Shown here piece by piece: positions 1 through 8,743 of a stretch of 64,000 nt of DNA (position 1 is the stretch's first letter; the number at the start of each line of letters is the position of its first letter). Made by a program: the position numbers and the translations under genes. The stretch comes from Clostridia bacterium (GTDB taxonomy: Bacteria > Bacillota > Clostridia > Oscillospirales > CAG-272), in assembly GCA_017502875.1 (NCBI GenBank), contig JAFVUF010000007.1, positions 1 to 64,000 on the forward strand. Direction: 5' to 3'. The notes under the pieces were generated by a model. That model was given only the letters and a program-made list of their open reading frames with translations, was not told the origin of the DNA and searched no databases.

Positions 1-270
1 GTTACAACCCTAACGGTTACAACCCTAACGGTTACAACCCTAACGGTTACAACCCTAACGGTTACAACCCTAACGGTTACAACCCTAACGGTTACAACCC
101 TAACGGTTACAACCCTAACGGTTACAACCCTAACGGCTACAACCCTAACGGTTACAACCCTAACGGTTACAATCCTAACGGCTACAACCCTAACGGCTAC
201 AATCCTAACGGCTACAATCCTAACGGTTACAATCCCAACGGTTACAACCCCAACGGTTACAACCCGTACG
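1..270 (+). repeat. 18 x 15-bp in-frame tandem repeat (GYNPN)
   Basis: The unit GTTACAACCCTAACG is repeated without interruption. Copies 1-9 (1-135) are identical; copies 10-18 gather substitutions (T to C at position 2, C to T at position 8, then C for T near the end). All changes seen are synonymous except in the last copy, which becomes GYNPY. The array runs off the 5' edge, so the true copy number is not known. It lies inside the CD225-like gene. Confidence 0.97.
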
Positions 271-530
271 GACAGTATCCGTTCAGACCGCAAAAGCGCC
301 CAATCAGCGTAGGCGTTTTGGTGCTTTCGATATTAAATATCATACTCGGTCTTTGCGGAATACCTATGATATTCGGAATAATCGGTATAGTTTTCGCTAT
401 ATCTGCCCAGACGCTTCCCGAAAAGCAGGCGGCTGACAAGATAAAAGCGGCGTATGTTCTCAATATAGTCGGACTTGCGCTTATGGCTATTTCTGTCGCC
501 TCGTTCATAGCGCTGCTGTTGATGAGCTAA
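1..530 (+). CDS. CD225/dispanin-like small membrane protein, 5' end outside window
   Basis: The reading frame is open from the first base to the stop at 528-530, so the N-terminus lies upstream. The visible N-terminal part is 18 tandem copies of a 15-bp unit encoding Gly-Tyr-Asn-Pro-Asn, degrading to GYNPYGQYPFRP. The remaining ~75 residues hold two hydrophobic segments (about nt 310-410 and 460-525) joined by a charged loop with the LPEKQAADKIKAAYVLN pattern. That spacing resembles the CD225/dispanin fold (PF04505), which also occurs in bacteria as short two-helix membrane proteins with a Pro/Tyr/Asn-rich cytoplasmic head. Function is unknown. It is followed 3 bp later by the radC-like gene, so the two are probably co-transcribed. 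A DUF4190-type label is a possible alternative. Confidence 0.72.
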   Translation, partial: YNPNGYNPNGYNPNGYNPNGYNPNGYNPNGYNPNGYNPNGYNPNGYNPNGYNPNGYNPNGYNPNGYNPNGYNPNGYNPNGYNPNGYNPYGQYPFRPQKRPISVGVLVLSILNIILGLCGIPMIFGIIGIVFAISAQTLPEKQAADKIKAAYVLNIVGLALMAISVASFIALLLMS

Positions 531-533
531 AAA

Positions 534-1229
534 ATGGAGATGTCAGGAAAACTCCCATTGTATCAAAGGGTTATAGACGGCGGCGCGGATATCACCGAGC
601 TTTCGCCAAGCGCGCTTCTTGAAACGCTACTTTCGTTTGTGTTACCGCAAAAGGACGTTTCTGTGGGCGCGGCGAGGCTGCTTGAAAGGTTTGGCTCGGC
701 TTCCGCGGCAATGGAGGCGGATATTGCCGACATATGCGATTCGCTTGGCGGAGACGTTAAGGCATCGGCATTGGTCAAGCTTTCAGCGGATTTCGGGCGC
801 TACTACTGGATGGACAGGCTTAAAGGCGGAAAACAGTTTAAGGGTGTTGACGATATAGCTGAATACTGTATTTTTAAATACTTCAAGGACAAGCGCGAGT
901 CGCTGTCCGTTCTTATGCTGGACAAAAATCTTCGTATGCTTGGAATTGAAAGGCTTGCGGAGGGCGCGGCGTGCGAGGTCGGAGCTGATTTTGAGGCGAT
1001 AGGCTCGGCGCTTTTCAGGTACGGGGCGCAGAACTATCTGCTGGTGCATAATCACCCGGGTGTTGAGCCGTACCCGTCGGACGACGACCTTTCGCTTACC
1101 GAGAGGCTTTACGCTGTAACGGCGCCGTTTGGCAAGCATATGATGGAGCATATCATTATATCATCGAATAAGTATCTTCCGATAATGCAGCTTATGCGTA
1201 AGAGAGGGTACGATTTCTATTCGCACTGA
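534..1229 (+). CDS. radC: RadC-like JAB/MPN domain protein
   Basis: A 231-residue protein with an N-terminal helix-hairpin-helix-like part and a C-terminal JAB1/MPN metalloprotease-like domain. The zinc-binding JAMM pattern is intact: HNHPGVEPYPSDDD fits H-x-H-x7-S-x2-D, with an upstream Glu in the expected region. The length is close to the usual ~225 residues of the RadC/UPF0758 family. The historical link to DNA repair is weak and the biochemical role is not established. The first ATG (534) has no clean Shine-Dalgarno; the in-frame ATG at 540 is an alternative. It starts 3 bp after the CD225-like gene, suggesting translational coupling. Confidence 0.85.
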   Translation: MEMSGKLPLYQRVIDGGADITELSPSALLETLLSFVLPQKDVSVGAARLLERFGSASAAMEADIADICDSLGGDVKASALVKLSADFGRYYWMDRLKGGKQFKGVDDIAEYCIFKYFKDKRESLSVLMLDKNLRMLGIERLAEGAACEVGADFEAIGSALFRYGAQNYLLVHNHPGVEPYPSDDDLSLTERLYAVTAPFGKHMMEHIIISSNKYLPIMQLMRKRGYDFYSH

Positions 1230-1249
1230 TTTTGGCGCCTTATATAGTT

Positions 1250-1437
1250 GAAGTCTAAATTCACGTCTGTGACGTGATAACTTTTTCTTTGGCCGAAAGT
1301 AGAGCCCAAAGAAAAAGTAACAAAAAGAAAAGCTCGTTTGGGGAATTTCGCTCTCTGCGGAGAGCGCCAAGGGCTGCGCGCCCTTGATGGCGCAAGCTTT
1401 TGAAAAAGCTTGACCAAAACTTTTAAACGCTGCTAAC
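1250..1437 (-). repeat. Family B modular hairpin repeat, copy 1
   Basis: Fills most of the radC-cca gap. On the + strand it shows a long stem formed by ACTTTTTCTTTGG and its complement CCAAAGAAAAAGT, then ACAAAAAGAAAAGCTCG, a GCTCTC/GAGAGC stem, a CAAGGGC/GCCCTTG stem, and a GCTTTTGAAAAAGC stem followed by AAAACTTTTAAA. Other copies in this window have the same order with different but complementary stem bases. Confidence 0.85.
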
Positions 1438-1466
1438 CCGAAATTTTTGCGTAAGCGAGGTAGGTC

Positions 1467-2783
1467 ATGAAAAACGGAGAGCTCGCCATAGAGATTCTTG
1501 AAAATAACGGCTACGAGGCTTATTTCGTCGGCGGCTGCGTGCGCGATATGCTTATGGGTATCGTGCCCCACGATTTTGATATCACCACCTCGGCGCTTCC
1601 GGAGGAAACGGTTGCCGCTTTTGACGGATTTCGGGTGATTTTGACAGGGCTTAAACACGGAACTGTAACGGTTCTTATCGAAAACGAGCCTATTGAAATA
1701 ACCACGTTTCGCTCCGACGGAGAGTACAGCGACCACCGCCGTCCTGAGTCCGTCAGCTTTTCCCGCAAATTAGAGGACGACCTTAGCCGCCGCGACTTTA
1801 CGGTTAACGCTATGGCGTACAGTAAAAGAACGGGACTTATCGACCTATACGGCGGGAAAGAGGATATAAATAAGAGGCTTATCAGAGCTGTTGGTGAGCC
1901 TGAAAAAAGGTTTACTGAGGACGCGCTGAGGATACTACGCGCCCTTCGTTTTGCTTCGGAAAAGGAGTTTTTCATCGAACCCGAAACCGCCAAAGCGATT
2001 CTTAAATGCCTACCGCTTATCGAGTTCGTTTCGGCGGAGAGGATATTTTCCGAGCTTAAAAGGCTTATTATGGGCAAGGGCGCTGAAAGGGTTATGATGG
2101 ACTACCCGGAGGTTATTTGCCGTGTGGTTCCCGCCCTTGCGGACTGCGTTGGCTTTGACCAACATAATCCACACCATATTTACGACGTTTACAGGCATAC
2201 GGTACGGGCGCTTGGCGCTTGTCCGTTTGATATTGACGTGCGATTAGCGGCGCTTCTGCACGACGTCGGCAAGCCCTCTACCTTCACCCTAAGCGACGGA
2301 GTGGGTCATTTTTACGGACACACCGACGCTTCTCTCTCTCTTGCTAAGGAGACGCTTGACCTGCTTAAATGCGACAACCGTACCGCCGATACAGTGCTTA
2401 CGCTTATAAAATACCACGACCCCGTTATCGAGCCTACGGAGAAGGCGGTCAAGCGCCTGATGAACAAAATAGGCTCGGAAAATTTAGATAAGCTTCTGTC
2501 GCTTAAAGCGGCGGATAACCTTGCTCAGTCGCCCGACTGCGCCGCAAGGCTTGTTACCTATGACGGGATACGGCGGATTATGGGTGAGATTGAAAGCAAA
2601 AAAGAGTGCTTTTCTCTTAAATCACTTGAGGTGAACGGCGACGACTTAATAGCCATAGGCGTACCCAAGGGAAAGGAAATAGGCGCGCTGCTTGAGCGTC
2701 TGCTCGGCGCCGTAATGGACGGAGAAGCGCCAAACGATAGGCAACACCTCATAGCTTTAGCGATGAAATTCAGAAAAGGATAA
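1467..2783 (+). CDS. cca: CCA tRNA nucleotidyltransferase / poly(A) polymerase family
   Basis: A 438-residue class II nucleotidyltransferase of the kind that builds or repairs the 3' CCA end of tRNA. The N-terminal head carries the signature FVGGCVRDMLMG followed by HDFDITT (metal-binding Asp pair), then the RRDFTVNAMAY and RILRALRFA motifs of the nucleotide-recognition region. A C-terminal HD-type domain is visible with ALLHDVGKP and the HDP segment, giving the long HD-containing Gram-positive form. The start ATG follows GCGAGGTAGGTC. Some clostridial members only add A or CC, so the exact specificity is inferred. It stands alone between a family B repeat and topB. Confidence 0.92.
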   Translation: MKNGELAIEILENNGYEAYFVGGCVRDMLMGIVPHDFDITTSALPEETVAAFDGFRVILTGLKHGTVTVLIENEPIEITTFRSDGEYSDHRRPESVSFSRKLEDDLSRRDFTVNAMAYSKRTGLIDLYGGKEDINKRLIRAVGEPEKRFTEDALRILRALRFASEKEFFIEPETAKAILKCLPLIEFVSAERIFSELKRLIMGKGAERVMMDYPEVICRVVPALADCVGFDQHNPHHIYDVYRHTVRALGACPFDIDVRLAALLHDVGKPSTFTLSDGVGHFYGHTDASLSLAKETLDLLKCDNRTADTVLTLIKYHDPVIEPTEKAVKRLMNKIGSENLDKLLSLKAADNLAQSPDCAARLVTYDGIRRIMGEIESKKECFSLKSLEVNGDDLIAIGVPKGKEIGALLERLLGAVMDGEAPNDRQHLIALAMKFRKG

Positions 2784-2896
2784 GTCTGAAAAAGGACGGA
2801 TAGCTTAGACGGAGCCGCTACTCGCGGAGAAGCTGTATAAGATGGCGCAAAAAAGAGCATAAATTTTTAACGCGAGAAAGCGGGAAAGGAGAAGAT

Positions 2897-5062
2897 ATGC
2901 AGCTTATAATAGCCGAAAAGCCGAGCCTGGGGCGCAACATAGTTGACGCGATAAACGGTATCGGCGCGGAGAAAATGCAGAAAAGAAGCGGCTATTACGA
3001 GGGCGCGGGTTATATCGTTACCTGGGCGTTCGGGCATCTTTTCTCACTTTCAGATATTGAATACTATTCAAATCCCGATTACGACGCAACGAAGGGCGAG
3101 AAGGCAAGATGGACGATGGATAATCTTCCGTGCTTTCCCACGAAGTTCAATTTTTCGCTTCGCCCAGACGATAGTGGCAAGGCGGACAGCGGAGTAATTA
3201 GTCAGTTTAACACCATAAAGGCGCTGTGTAACAGAGATGACGTTGACACCATTATAAACGCCGGAGACGCAGATCGCGAGGGAGAAATAATCGTCCGTAT
3301 CTGCATAACCAAGGCGTTTGAGACGGAAAGCGAAACGGGCTCGGCGGTTAAAATCCCCGAAAGCAAGGCGCTTAAACGGCTTTGGCTTCCCGACCAGACG
3401 GCAGAAACGATACGCGCCTCGCTCAAAAGCATGAAGGACTCCTCGGAGTACGACCTGCTTGCCTACGAGGGCTACGCCAGAACCTTTATAGATTGGCTTT
3501 ACGGGGTAAATCTTACCCGTTACGCAACCCTAAAATGCGGTCCGCTGATAAGAGTCGGGCGTGTTATAGTGCCGATAGTCAAGGCGGTTTATGACCGCGA
3601 TATGCAGATAAAAGGCTTCGTGCCTGAGCCGTATTACGCGCTTGTCAGTAAGGCGCAGACGGGCGGCGAGGAGATAGAGCTTCAGTCGAAGAAGCGCTTT
3701 GGCAAGGACGAGCAGGAAAGGGCTGAGGCGGAGTGCGCGCGCCTGAACGCGATGGCGGCAACCGTTACGTCGGTAAAGAAAAAGAAGACGAAGCTGCCGC
3801 CCGGAAAGCTTTATTCGCTCACAAAGCTTCAGAATGTGCTGTCAAAAAAGTACAAAATGCCGATGAACGAGAGCCTTGCAATAGCTCAGAAGCTTTACGA
3901 GCAGGGATACCTTACCTATCCCCGTACTAACTCCGAGTATCTTGCCACCGCCGAAAAGGACAAGATGAAGCAGATACTTTCGGGAGTGGCTAAGCTTGGA
4001 TATCCCGTTAAGTTCCGTGATGATAAGTCGATTTTCGACGACAGTAAGATAGAGGCGCACTCGGCGCTCACTCCAACCTTTAAGATTCCCGCGAAAAACT
4101 CGCTTTCCGAAAAGGAAAATCAGCTCTATTCCACGGTTTTCAGAAGATTCGTGGCGGTTTTCTGCGAGCGCGAGGCGCTGGTCAACCGAACCGAGATAAC
4201 CATAGCCTTAGGAGATGGCGAGGAGGAGTTTTCGCTGAAGGGGGCGGTGGTGCTTGAAAAGGGCTGGACGGAGTTCGACGACAGCGCCCAGAAGGACAAA
4301 ATCCTGCCTGAGCTTAAAAAGGGCGATACGGTGAATATTGAGTTTAAGCCGTGCGAGAGGACAACCACGCCGCCCAAGCATTACACCGTTGAAACGCTCA
4401 ACAATTATCTGAAAAACCCGTTCCGTGAGGACAAGGCAAAGGCTGACGAGAGTGAAAATGACGAGGAGGACTACCGCGCGATTTTCGAGGGTCTTGAGCT
4501 TGGAACGGAGGCTACCAGAACCGGCATCATAGACAACGCCCTGAAAAGTGGATATATGGCGCTGAACAAGGACGTTTATACGATACTTCCGAAGGGAGAG
4601 TATATGATAGAGCAACTGCTTCTGCTTGGAATTTCCATGGATAAATACAAGACCTCGCAGCTCGGACAGGCGCTGAAAAAGGTATATAAGGGCGAGATAA
4701 GCATACGCGCCTCGCTCCGATTAGCGCAGAACGAAATTGCCGCGGTCTTTGCGACAAACGCACCCGTAACCCGTGAAAAAGACATGGATATCGGACTTGC
4801 GGGTCAGGAGATAGGGGCGTGTCCGCTTTGCAAGAGGACTGTGGTGAGAGGCAGATATAATTACGGCTGCGTCGGGTACAAGGAGGGGTGCGAGTTCAGA
4901 ATTCCGCTGTCGCTATGCAAGCGCCCGATTCCCGTTTCCGCCGCAAAGGATTTGCTTGAGGGAAAACAGACGGTAAGGCTTGAGGGCTTTGTCTCAAAGA
5001 ACGGCAAGGCGTTTGCGGCGAGCCTTGCGCTTGAGGACGGCAAGGTTTCGTTCAAGTTTTAG
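2897..5062 (+). CDS. topB: DNA topoisomerase III (type IA)
   Basis: A 721-residue type IA topoisomerase that relaxes or decatenates DNA through a 5'-phosphotyrosine intermediate. An N-terminal TOPRIM domain (LIIAEKPSLGRNI; NAGDADREGEII holds the acidic metal cluster) is followed by the gate domains. The catalytic Tyr is Y341 within GYLTYPRTNSEYL, and EGLELGTEATRTGIID follows. A C-terminal single zinc-ribbon-like module (CPLCKRTVVRG...CVGYKEGCEF) is present. The length fits chromosomal TopB rather than the longer plasmid forms. The start is preceded by AAAGGAGAAGAT, a strong ribosome site. The 113 bp upstream show no obvious promoter. Confidence 0.93.
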   Translation: MQLIIAEKPSLGRNIVDAINGIGAEKMQKRSGYYEGAGYIVTWAFGHLFSLSDIEYYSNPDYDATKGEKARWTMDNLPCFPTKFNFSLRPDDSGKADSGVISQFNTIKALCNRDDVDTIINAGDADREGEIIVRICITKAFETESETGSAVKIPESKALKRLWLPDQTAETIRASLKSMKDSSEYDLLAYEGYARTFIDWLYGVNLTRYATLKCGPLIRVGRVIVPIVKAVYDRDMQIKGFVPEPYYALVSKAQTGGEEIELQSKKRFGKDEQERAEAECARLNAMAATVTSVKKKKTKLPPGKLYSLTKLQNVLSKKYKMPMNESLAIAQKLYEQGYLTYPRTNSEYLATAEKDKMKQILSGVAKLGYPVKFRDDKSIFDDSKIEAHSALTPTFKIPAKNSLSEKENQLYSTVFRRFVAVFCEREALVNRTEITIALGDGEEEFSLKGAVVLEKGWTEFDDSAQKDKILPELKKGDTVNIEFKPCERTTTPPKHYTVETLNNYLKNPFREDKAKADESENDEEDYRAIFEGLELGTEATRTGIIDNALKSGYMALNKDVYTILPKGEYMIEQLLLLGISMDKYKTSQLGQALKKVYKGEISIRASLRLAQNEIAAVFATNAPVTREKDMDIGLAGQEIGACPLCKRTVVRGRYNYGCVGYKEGCEFRIPLSLCKRPIPVSAAKDLLEGKQTVRLEGFVSKNGKAFAASLALEDGKVSFKF

Positions 5063-5089
5063 CAGGCGACACCTTAATTCGTCAGTTGC

Positions 5090-5262
5090 AGAAAAGTTTT
5101 GGTCAAGCTTTTTCAAAAGCTTGCGGGGTGGAGGGCACGTAGCCCTCCTCGCTCGTCGCAACGAGCGAAATCTCTTAAACGAGCTTTTCTTTTTGTTACT
5201 TTTTCTTTGGGCTCTGCTTTCGGCCAAAGAAAAAGTTATCGCGCAAAAGGCGCGACTTGACT
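5090..5262 (+). repeat. Family B modular hairpin repeat, copy 2
   Basis: Opposite orientation to copy 1. In order: AAGCTTTTTCAAAAGCTT stem, GGAGGGC/GCCCTCC stem, TCGCTCGT/ACGAGCGA stem around CGCA, the constant word AACGAGCTTTTCTTTTTG, then the CTTTTTCTTTGG stem with its complement and a GCGC-rich tail. It directly follows topB. Confidence 0.85.
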
Positions 5263-5333
5263 GTACAACCTTTGAAACGAACCGTTGAGTTCCCAGTTTT
5301 TCGGTTTTAATTGAATAAGTTAACTGACAAAAG

Positions 5334-5370
5334 AAAAAGGACGAGGATTTTAAAAATCTTCGTCCTTTTT
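5334..5370. terminator. Bidirectional intrinsic terminator
   Basis: Arms 5334-5350 and 5354-5370 form a 17-bp stem (AAAAAGGACGAGGATTT with AAATCTTCGTCCTTTTT, one G-U pair) that begins with an A-run and ends with a T-run. It can end topB transcription on + and the glycyl-radical operon on -. Confidence 0.85.
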
Positions 5371-5396
5371 GACGTGTTTGTGGGCACAAATTTGAA

Positions 5397-5490
5397 TTTA
5401 GTGAAGTTTTCGCTGCCGCGAAAGTGAAGTTGCTATGCAGTGAAGTTTGTTTTACAACAAGTGAAGTTTTGCCCGCAAGGGCAAAATTAT
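5397..5490. repeat. Family C mini-hairpin chain, AGTGAAGT spacer type
   Basis: The word AGTGAAGT occurs four times (about 5399, 5424, 5440, 5461). After each comes a different small palindrome: TTTCGC/GCGAAA, TGC/GCA, TTGT/ACAA and TTTGCCC/GGGCAAA. The stems are unrelated in sequence but all pair. It sits just beyond the stop of the activase gene, read on the minus strand. Confidence 0.8.
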
Positions 5491-5512
5491 TGCTCCGGTA
5501 AGGTCGCAATGA

Positions 5513-6448
5513 TTATTTTACGGGAATATTTTTACCAAGCTTAGCGAGATATTTCGTAAGCTTGTCGATACATTCCGTCTTCAGCTCCTTGCTCATAGCC
5601 TCCGAGCCCTTCATTTCGTCCTTCATATCAAGCGCCTCGTATTTTGACGAGCCGAGCGTATGATACGCCATTACGTTTATTTCAAGCACGCCGTTAAGAA
5701 TCGAGGCAAGACTTGCTATGCTTTCAAGGTGTCCGTCCCGCAGATTCTTTTCGGGAATAAGGGGTAGACGCAGCACCGTTTTCGCTCCAAGCGAGTCGAT
5801 TAAGCGGAGATTTTCAAGTATCGGCTCAAACGGCACGCCCGTAAAGGCCTTGTGGCGCTCACTGTCGGTTTCCTTTATATCAAAAAGGAAGATATCCGTG
5901 TAGGGAACGATGCTTTTTATCGCTTCCTTAGTCGCAAAGCCACAGGTTTCTATGCAGGTATGTATGCCCTTTTCCTTTGCCTTTTTGAGTAGCTCAAGCA
6001 GAAATTCGAGCTGCATAAGCGGCTCGCCTCCCGAAACGGTAAGTCCGCCGCCGGAGTTTTTGTAGAAAACCTTGTCTCTCTCTACCTCGCTTAGTATCTC
6101 GTCCACGCTTGCCTTGCGTCCCAGCGCTTCAAGCGCTCCGCTTGGACAGGCGGCGGCGCACGCTCCGCATTTTACGCATTTTTCACGGTTGAAAACGTGC
6201 TTTGGCGGGTTCTGGGTTACACCGTCGGTCTGTATCAGACTGTGGCAGCCCTGCTTACAAGCCGCCACGCAAGCGCCGCATAAGACACATTTGTTTTCAT
6301 AATAAGCTATGCTAAGCTCTTTTTTCTGTGATTCGGGGTTATGACACCAGAGACAGCGAAGCGGACAGCCCTTGACAAACACCGTTGTACGTATTCCGGG
6401 GCCGTCGTGTACGCAAAAGCGCTGGATATCGAAAATATTACCCATCAT
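5513..6448 (-). CDS. Glycyl-radical enzyme activating enzyme (radical SAM)
   Basis: A 311-residue radical SAM protein that would install the glycyl radical on the enzyme encoded just upstream. The SAM cluster motif CPLRCLWC (C-x3-C-x2-C) sits near residue 30. An inserted bacterioferredoxin-like region carries two further Cys sets (CVLCGACVAACKQGC and CVKCGACAAACPSGA). The inserted clusters are typical of activases for non-PFL glycyl-radical enzymes such as glycerol or diol dehydratase, choline lyase and hydroxyproline dehydratase; true PFL activases lack them. SGGEPL follows. The ATG at 6448 has AAGGATAAAAAT in front and lies 4 bp after the enzyme stop, so the two form an operon. Confidence 0.92.
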   Translation of the reverse strand: MMGNIFDIQRFCVHDGPGIRTTVFVKGCPLRCLWCHNPESQKKELSIAYYENKCVLCGACVAACKQGCHSLIQTDGVTQNPPKHVFNREKCVKCGACAAACPSGALEALGRKASVDEILSEVERDKVFYKNSGGGLTVSGGEPLMQLEFLLELLKKAKEKGIHTCIETCGFATKEAIKSIVPYTDIFLFDIKETDSERHKAFTGVPFEPILENLRLIDSLGAKTVLRLPLIPEKNLRDGHLESIASLASILNGVLEINVMAYHTLGSSKYEALDMKDEMKGSEAMSKELKTECIDKLTKYLAKLGKNIPVK

Positions 6449-6452
6449 ATTT

Positions 6453-8615
6453 TTATCCTTTATGTCTTAATCTTGTGATAATCTCGTCCTGATTCTCTTT
6501 TCCAAGAGTTACAAATCTTGCGGAATAACCGCCGACACGGACGATTATGTGTCCGTTTTGCTCAGGGTTAAGCTGAGCCTTTTTCAGCTCCTCAACGTCC
6601 GTTGCGTTGCCCTGGAATATCTGTCCGCCCTGCTCAAAGAAGGTTAAAAACAGGCTTTTGACTACTTCGGGAGTGGCAAGGCTTGGGTCAAGGTCCCACA
6701 TAGTAGAAGCGCCGCCGTTGAAAAGCTCGAAAGGCAGAGCCGTGCAGGAATTTATAGCCGCCGTTATTCCCTTGCTCATAGACGAGCTTTGAGGGGTGAT
6801 GGAGTGCGCTATCGGAACGCCCGCCTTTCTTCCGTCAGCGCTCGCTCCGAGAATCGCGCCTGCGGTAGGAGCCCATATGAACGTGAGTAATACGAGCTTA
6901 CCGTTACCGCCGAAACGGTTGGTGTAGGAGCTGTAAATTCTACTCATATCGGTAACCACTCGAGCAGCCATTTCGTCTGCCTCGGAGTTTTCCTGACCGT
7001 ATTTGGGAAGCGAAAGAAGCTTTGAACGAAGCGCCTCGTAGCCCTCGAAATCCGCCTCCAGAGCTTTGATAAGCTCACCCGCGGTGCAGATTTTGTCTTC
7101 AAATACAGCTTTCTTGATAGCGATGAGCGTATCAGCGACATTGGGCATTCCAACAAGAGAGGAGCCGTAGTCGTGATACTGAGCGCCGCCGCCGTGCATA
7201 TTTCTGCCCTTTGTAAGACAATCGTTTATCATTGACGAAAGCAGGTATGCAGGACGCATATGCTCGGAGTATTCGCTTAACTTATCCTGGTATACAAGGT
7301 TTTCGGTAAGAACTCTCTCCGCTTCCTTTACGAAAACGTCGTAAAATTCCTCGAAATCCTTACATTCCGTCAGCGGCTTGGTCTTGAAGTAGTTTAACTG
7401 CTTTTTAGTTTTCAGGCAGTATCCGCCCGTCATGCAAAGCTCAAGCAGCTTGGGGATATTCTGGTAACCCGTAAACAGAAAATCGCTCGTTTTTCCCTGA
7501 ACCGCAATCTCCATACAGCCGCCGCAATAATAGTCCGCCGCGTCGGTTTCGGTAACGCCGTTTTTAACAAGGGCGTTGACTATCGCCTCGTCGCTGATAA
7601 GCTGCGCGCGGTTTCTGCCGTTTATAATGTAGTTCGCGGAAAGGTCAAGGAAGTCCTCGGGCGCGTTTTTGGGAATTCGCACGTATACGCAGGGGTGGGT
7701 GATGTCGAGCTTCATGAATGCTCTTATCATTATGTAAGATAAGGGGTTGACAGCCGATGTGCCGTTGGGGTGAGAGCCGCCGACAACTACGGTTTCTACC
7801 CAGCCGTCATTGTCATAAAGGCGCTCGTCTATACGTATGAAAAGCTCCTCGATAAGCTCCTCTGCCTCCTCAAGAGTGCAGACACCGTTCTTTAAATCGT
7901 TTTCAAGGAACGGCCAGAGGTAGTAGTCAAGACGTCCGGGGCTGTTTCCGCCGTATGGATTCTCCTTCATTACCGTTATAAACTGTATGAAGAATGCCTG
8001 AACTGCCTCGCGGAAGCTTCTTGCGGGGTGCTTTGGTACTTGGCGGCATATCTCTGCCTCCTCGGTCATGCCCATTTCGGTAAGCTTCTGGACATGCTTT
8101 TCGTTCCAAGCCTCAAGCGCGTCAAGCACTATCATGACGCCGTTATAGAAATGCTCCGCCTCGCTGTCTCCCTGATGGCGGCTCAGACCTGATATACAGC
8201 GTTCTTTTATGCCGTCCGTTCCTCTTCTGAGAATGGCGTTCCAATCCCACGCGACGTGTCCGGGAGTGCCGTATGTGGCGAGCTGGTTAACGCAAAGCTC
8301 ATCGTACTCAGGGTTGTTTTTCTGAGTGTCAAGGGTTGGCTGAGTGTTGAAATCAAAGTCGGGGTCGTATTTTTCGGGGGTTTTACTGTTCTTGTAATAA
8401 ACTCTGCCTATTACCTTGTCGTACGGCTCGATAAAAACCTCCTGGTTAGCTATTGCGTAAGCCAAGGAACGAGCTTGCTTCTCCCATTTCGGAAGCTCGG
8501 CGTAAAGATTCTGCGCCGCGTAGTGAATGTTGTAGGTGAACGAGGTAACGGGAGGGGTTATCGCCTTTTTTCTTGATTCCTCAAAGAGCATTTTTATTCT
8601 GGGTGAAAATTCCAT
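6453..8615 (-). CDS. Glycyl-radical enzyme of PFL/diol-dehydratase superfamily, substrate unknown
   Basis: A 720-residue glycyl-radical enzyme. The C-terminal signature RVGGYSARF places the radical on G696. The active-site loop reads YYCGGCMEIAVQG, giving thiyl Cys C367 followed by Met-Glu, with a second Cys at C364. PFL has adjacent Cys-Cys at this position, whereas dehydratases and C-N or C-S lyases have a single GC-x-E, so this is not a pyruvate formate-lyase. It is shorter than the usual 780-850 residues of choline lyase or glycerol dehydratase. The substrate cannot be read from sequence. No microcompartment shell genes are nearby, and the neighbours are only the dedicated activase and a divergent cupin/AraC regulator. 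An AGGCGG-type site precedes the ATG. Confidence 0.88.
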   Translation of the reverse strand: MEFSPRIKMLFEESRKKAITPPVTSFTYNIHYAAQNLYAELPKWEKQARSLAYAIANQEVFIEPYDKVIGRVYYKNSKTPEKYDPDFDFNTQPTLDTQKNNPEYDELCVNQLATYGTPGHVAWDWNAILRRGTDGIKERCISGLSRHQGDSEAEHFYNGVMIVLDALEAWNEKHVQKLTEMGMTEEAEICRQVPKHPARSFREAVQAFFIQFITVMKENPYGGNSPGRLDYYLWPFLENDLKNGVCTLEEAEELIEELFIRIDERLYDNDGWVETVVVGGSHPNGTSAVNPLSYIMIRAFMKLDITHPCVYVRIPKNAPEDFLDLSANYIINGRNRAQLISDEAIVNALVKNGVTETDAADYYCGGCMEIAVQGKTSDFLFTGYQNIPKLLELCMTGGYCLKTKKQLNYFKTKPLTECKDFEEFYDVFVKEAERVLTENLVYQDKLSEYSEHMRPAYLLSSMINDCLTKGRNMHGGGAQYHDYGSSLVGMPNVADTLIAIKKAVFEDKICTAGELIKALEADFEGYEALRSKLLSLPKYGQENSEADEMAARVVTDMSRIYSSYTNRFGGNGKLVLLTFIWAPTAGAILGASADGRKAGVPIAHSITPQSSSMSKGITAAINSCTALPFELFNGGASTMWDLDPSLATPEVVKSLFLTFFEQGGQIFQGNATDVEELKKAQLNPEQNGHIIVRVGGYSARFVTLGKENQDEIITRLRHKG

Positions 8616-8657
8616 AGTGTTTTTGCCGCCTTTTCGTAAAAATCTTTGGTTTACGTC

Positions 8658-8686
8658 TTGATTATATCACCGAAACGTGTTATAAT
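8658..8686 (+). promoter_or_regulatory. Promoter of the AraC-type gene
   Basis: TTGATT (8658-8663), a 17-bp spacer, and TATAAT (8681-8686), about 58 bp before the ATG at 8744. It occupies the same DNA as the opposing promoter. Confidence 0.8.
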
Positions 8687-8689
8687 CAA
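8661..8689 (-). promoter_or_regulatory. Promoter of the glycyl-radical operon
   Basis: On the minus strand TTGATT (complement of 8684-8689), a 17-bp spacer, and TATAAT (complement of 8661-8666). The 32-bp block 8658-8689 begins TTGATTATA and ends TATAATCAA, so the two divergent promoters overlap face to face. An inverted repeat ATATACA...TGTATAT follows at about 8698-8720 and could be an AraC-family operator. Confidence 0.75.
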
Positions 8690-8743
8690 TGTACGGATAT
8701 ACATATTTTAGTTGTATATTCGTTCAAAAAGGAGAAGCGGAGC

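Noticed and set aside
1..270. Repeat array that could be taken for a CRISPR
   Set aside because: Units are 15 bp, contiguous, without spacers and in frame with a coding sequence.
6453..8615. Pyruvate formate-lyase (pflB)
   Set aside because: The active loop lacks the adjacent Cys-Cys of PFL, and the activase carries extra Fe-S clusters that PFL activases do not have.
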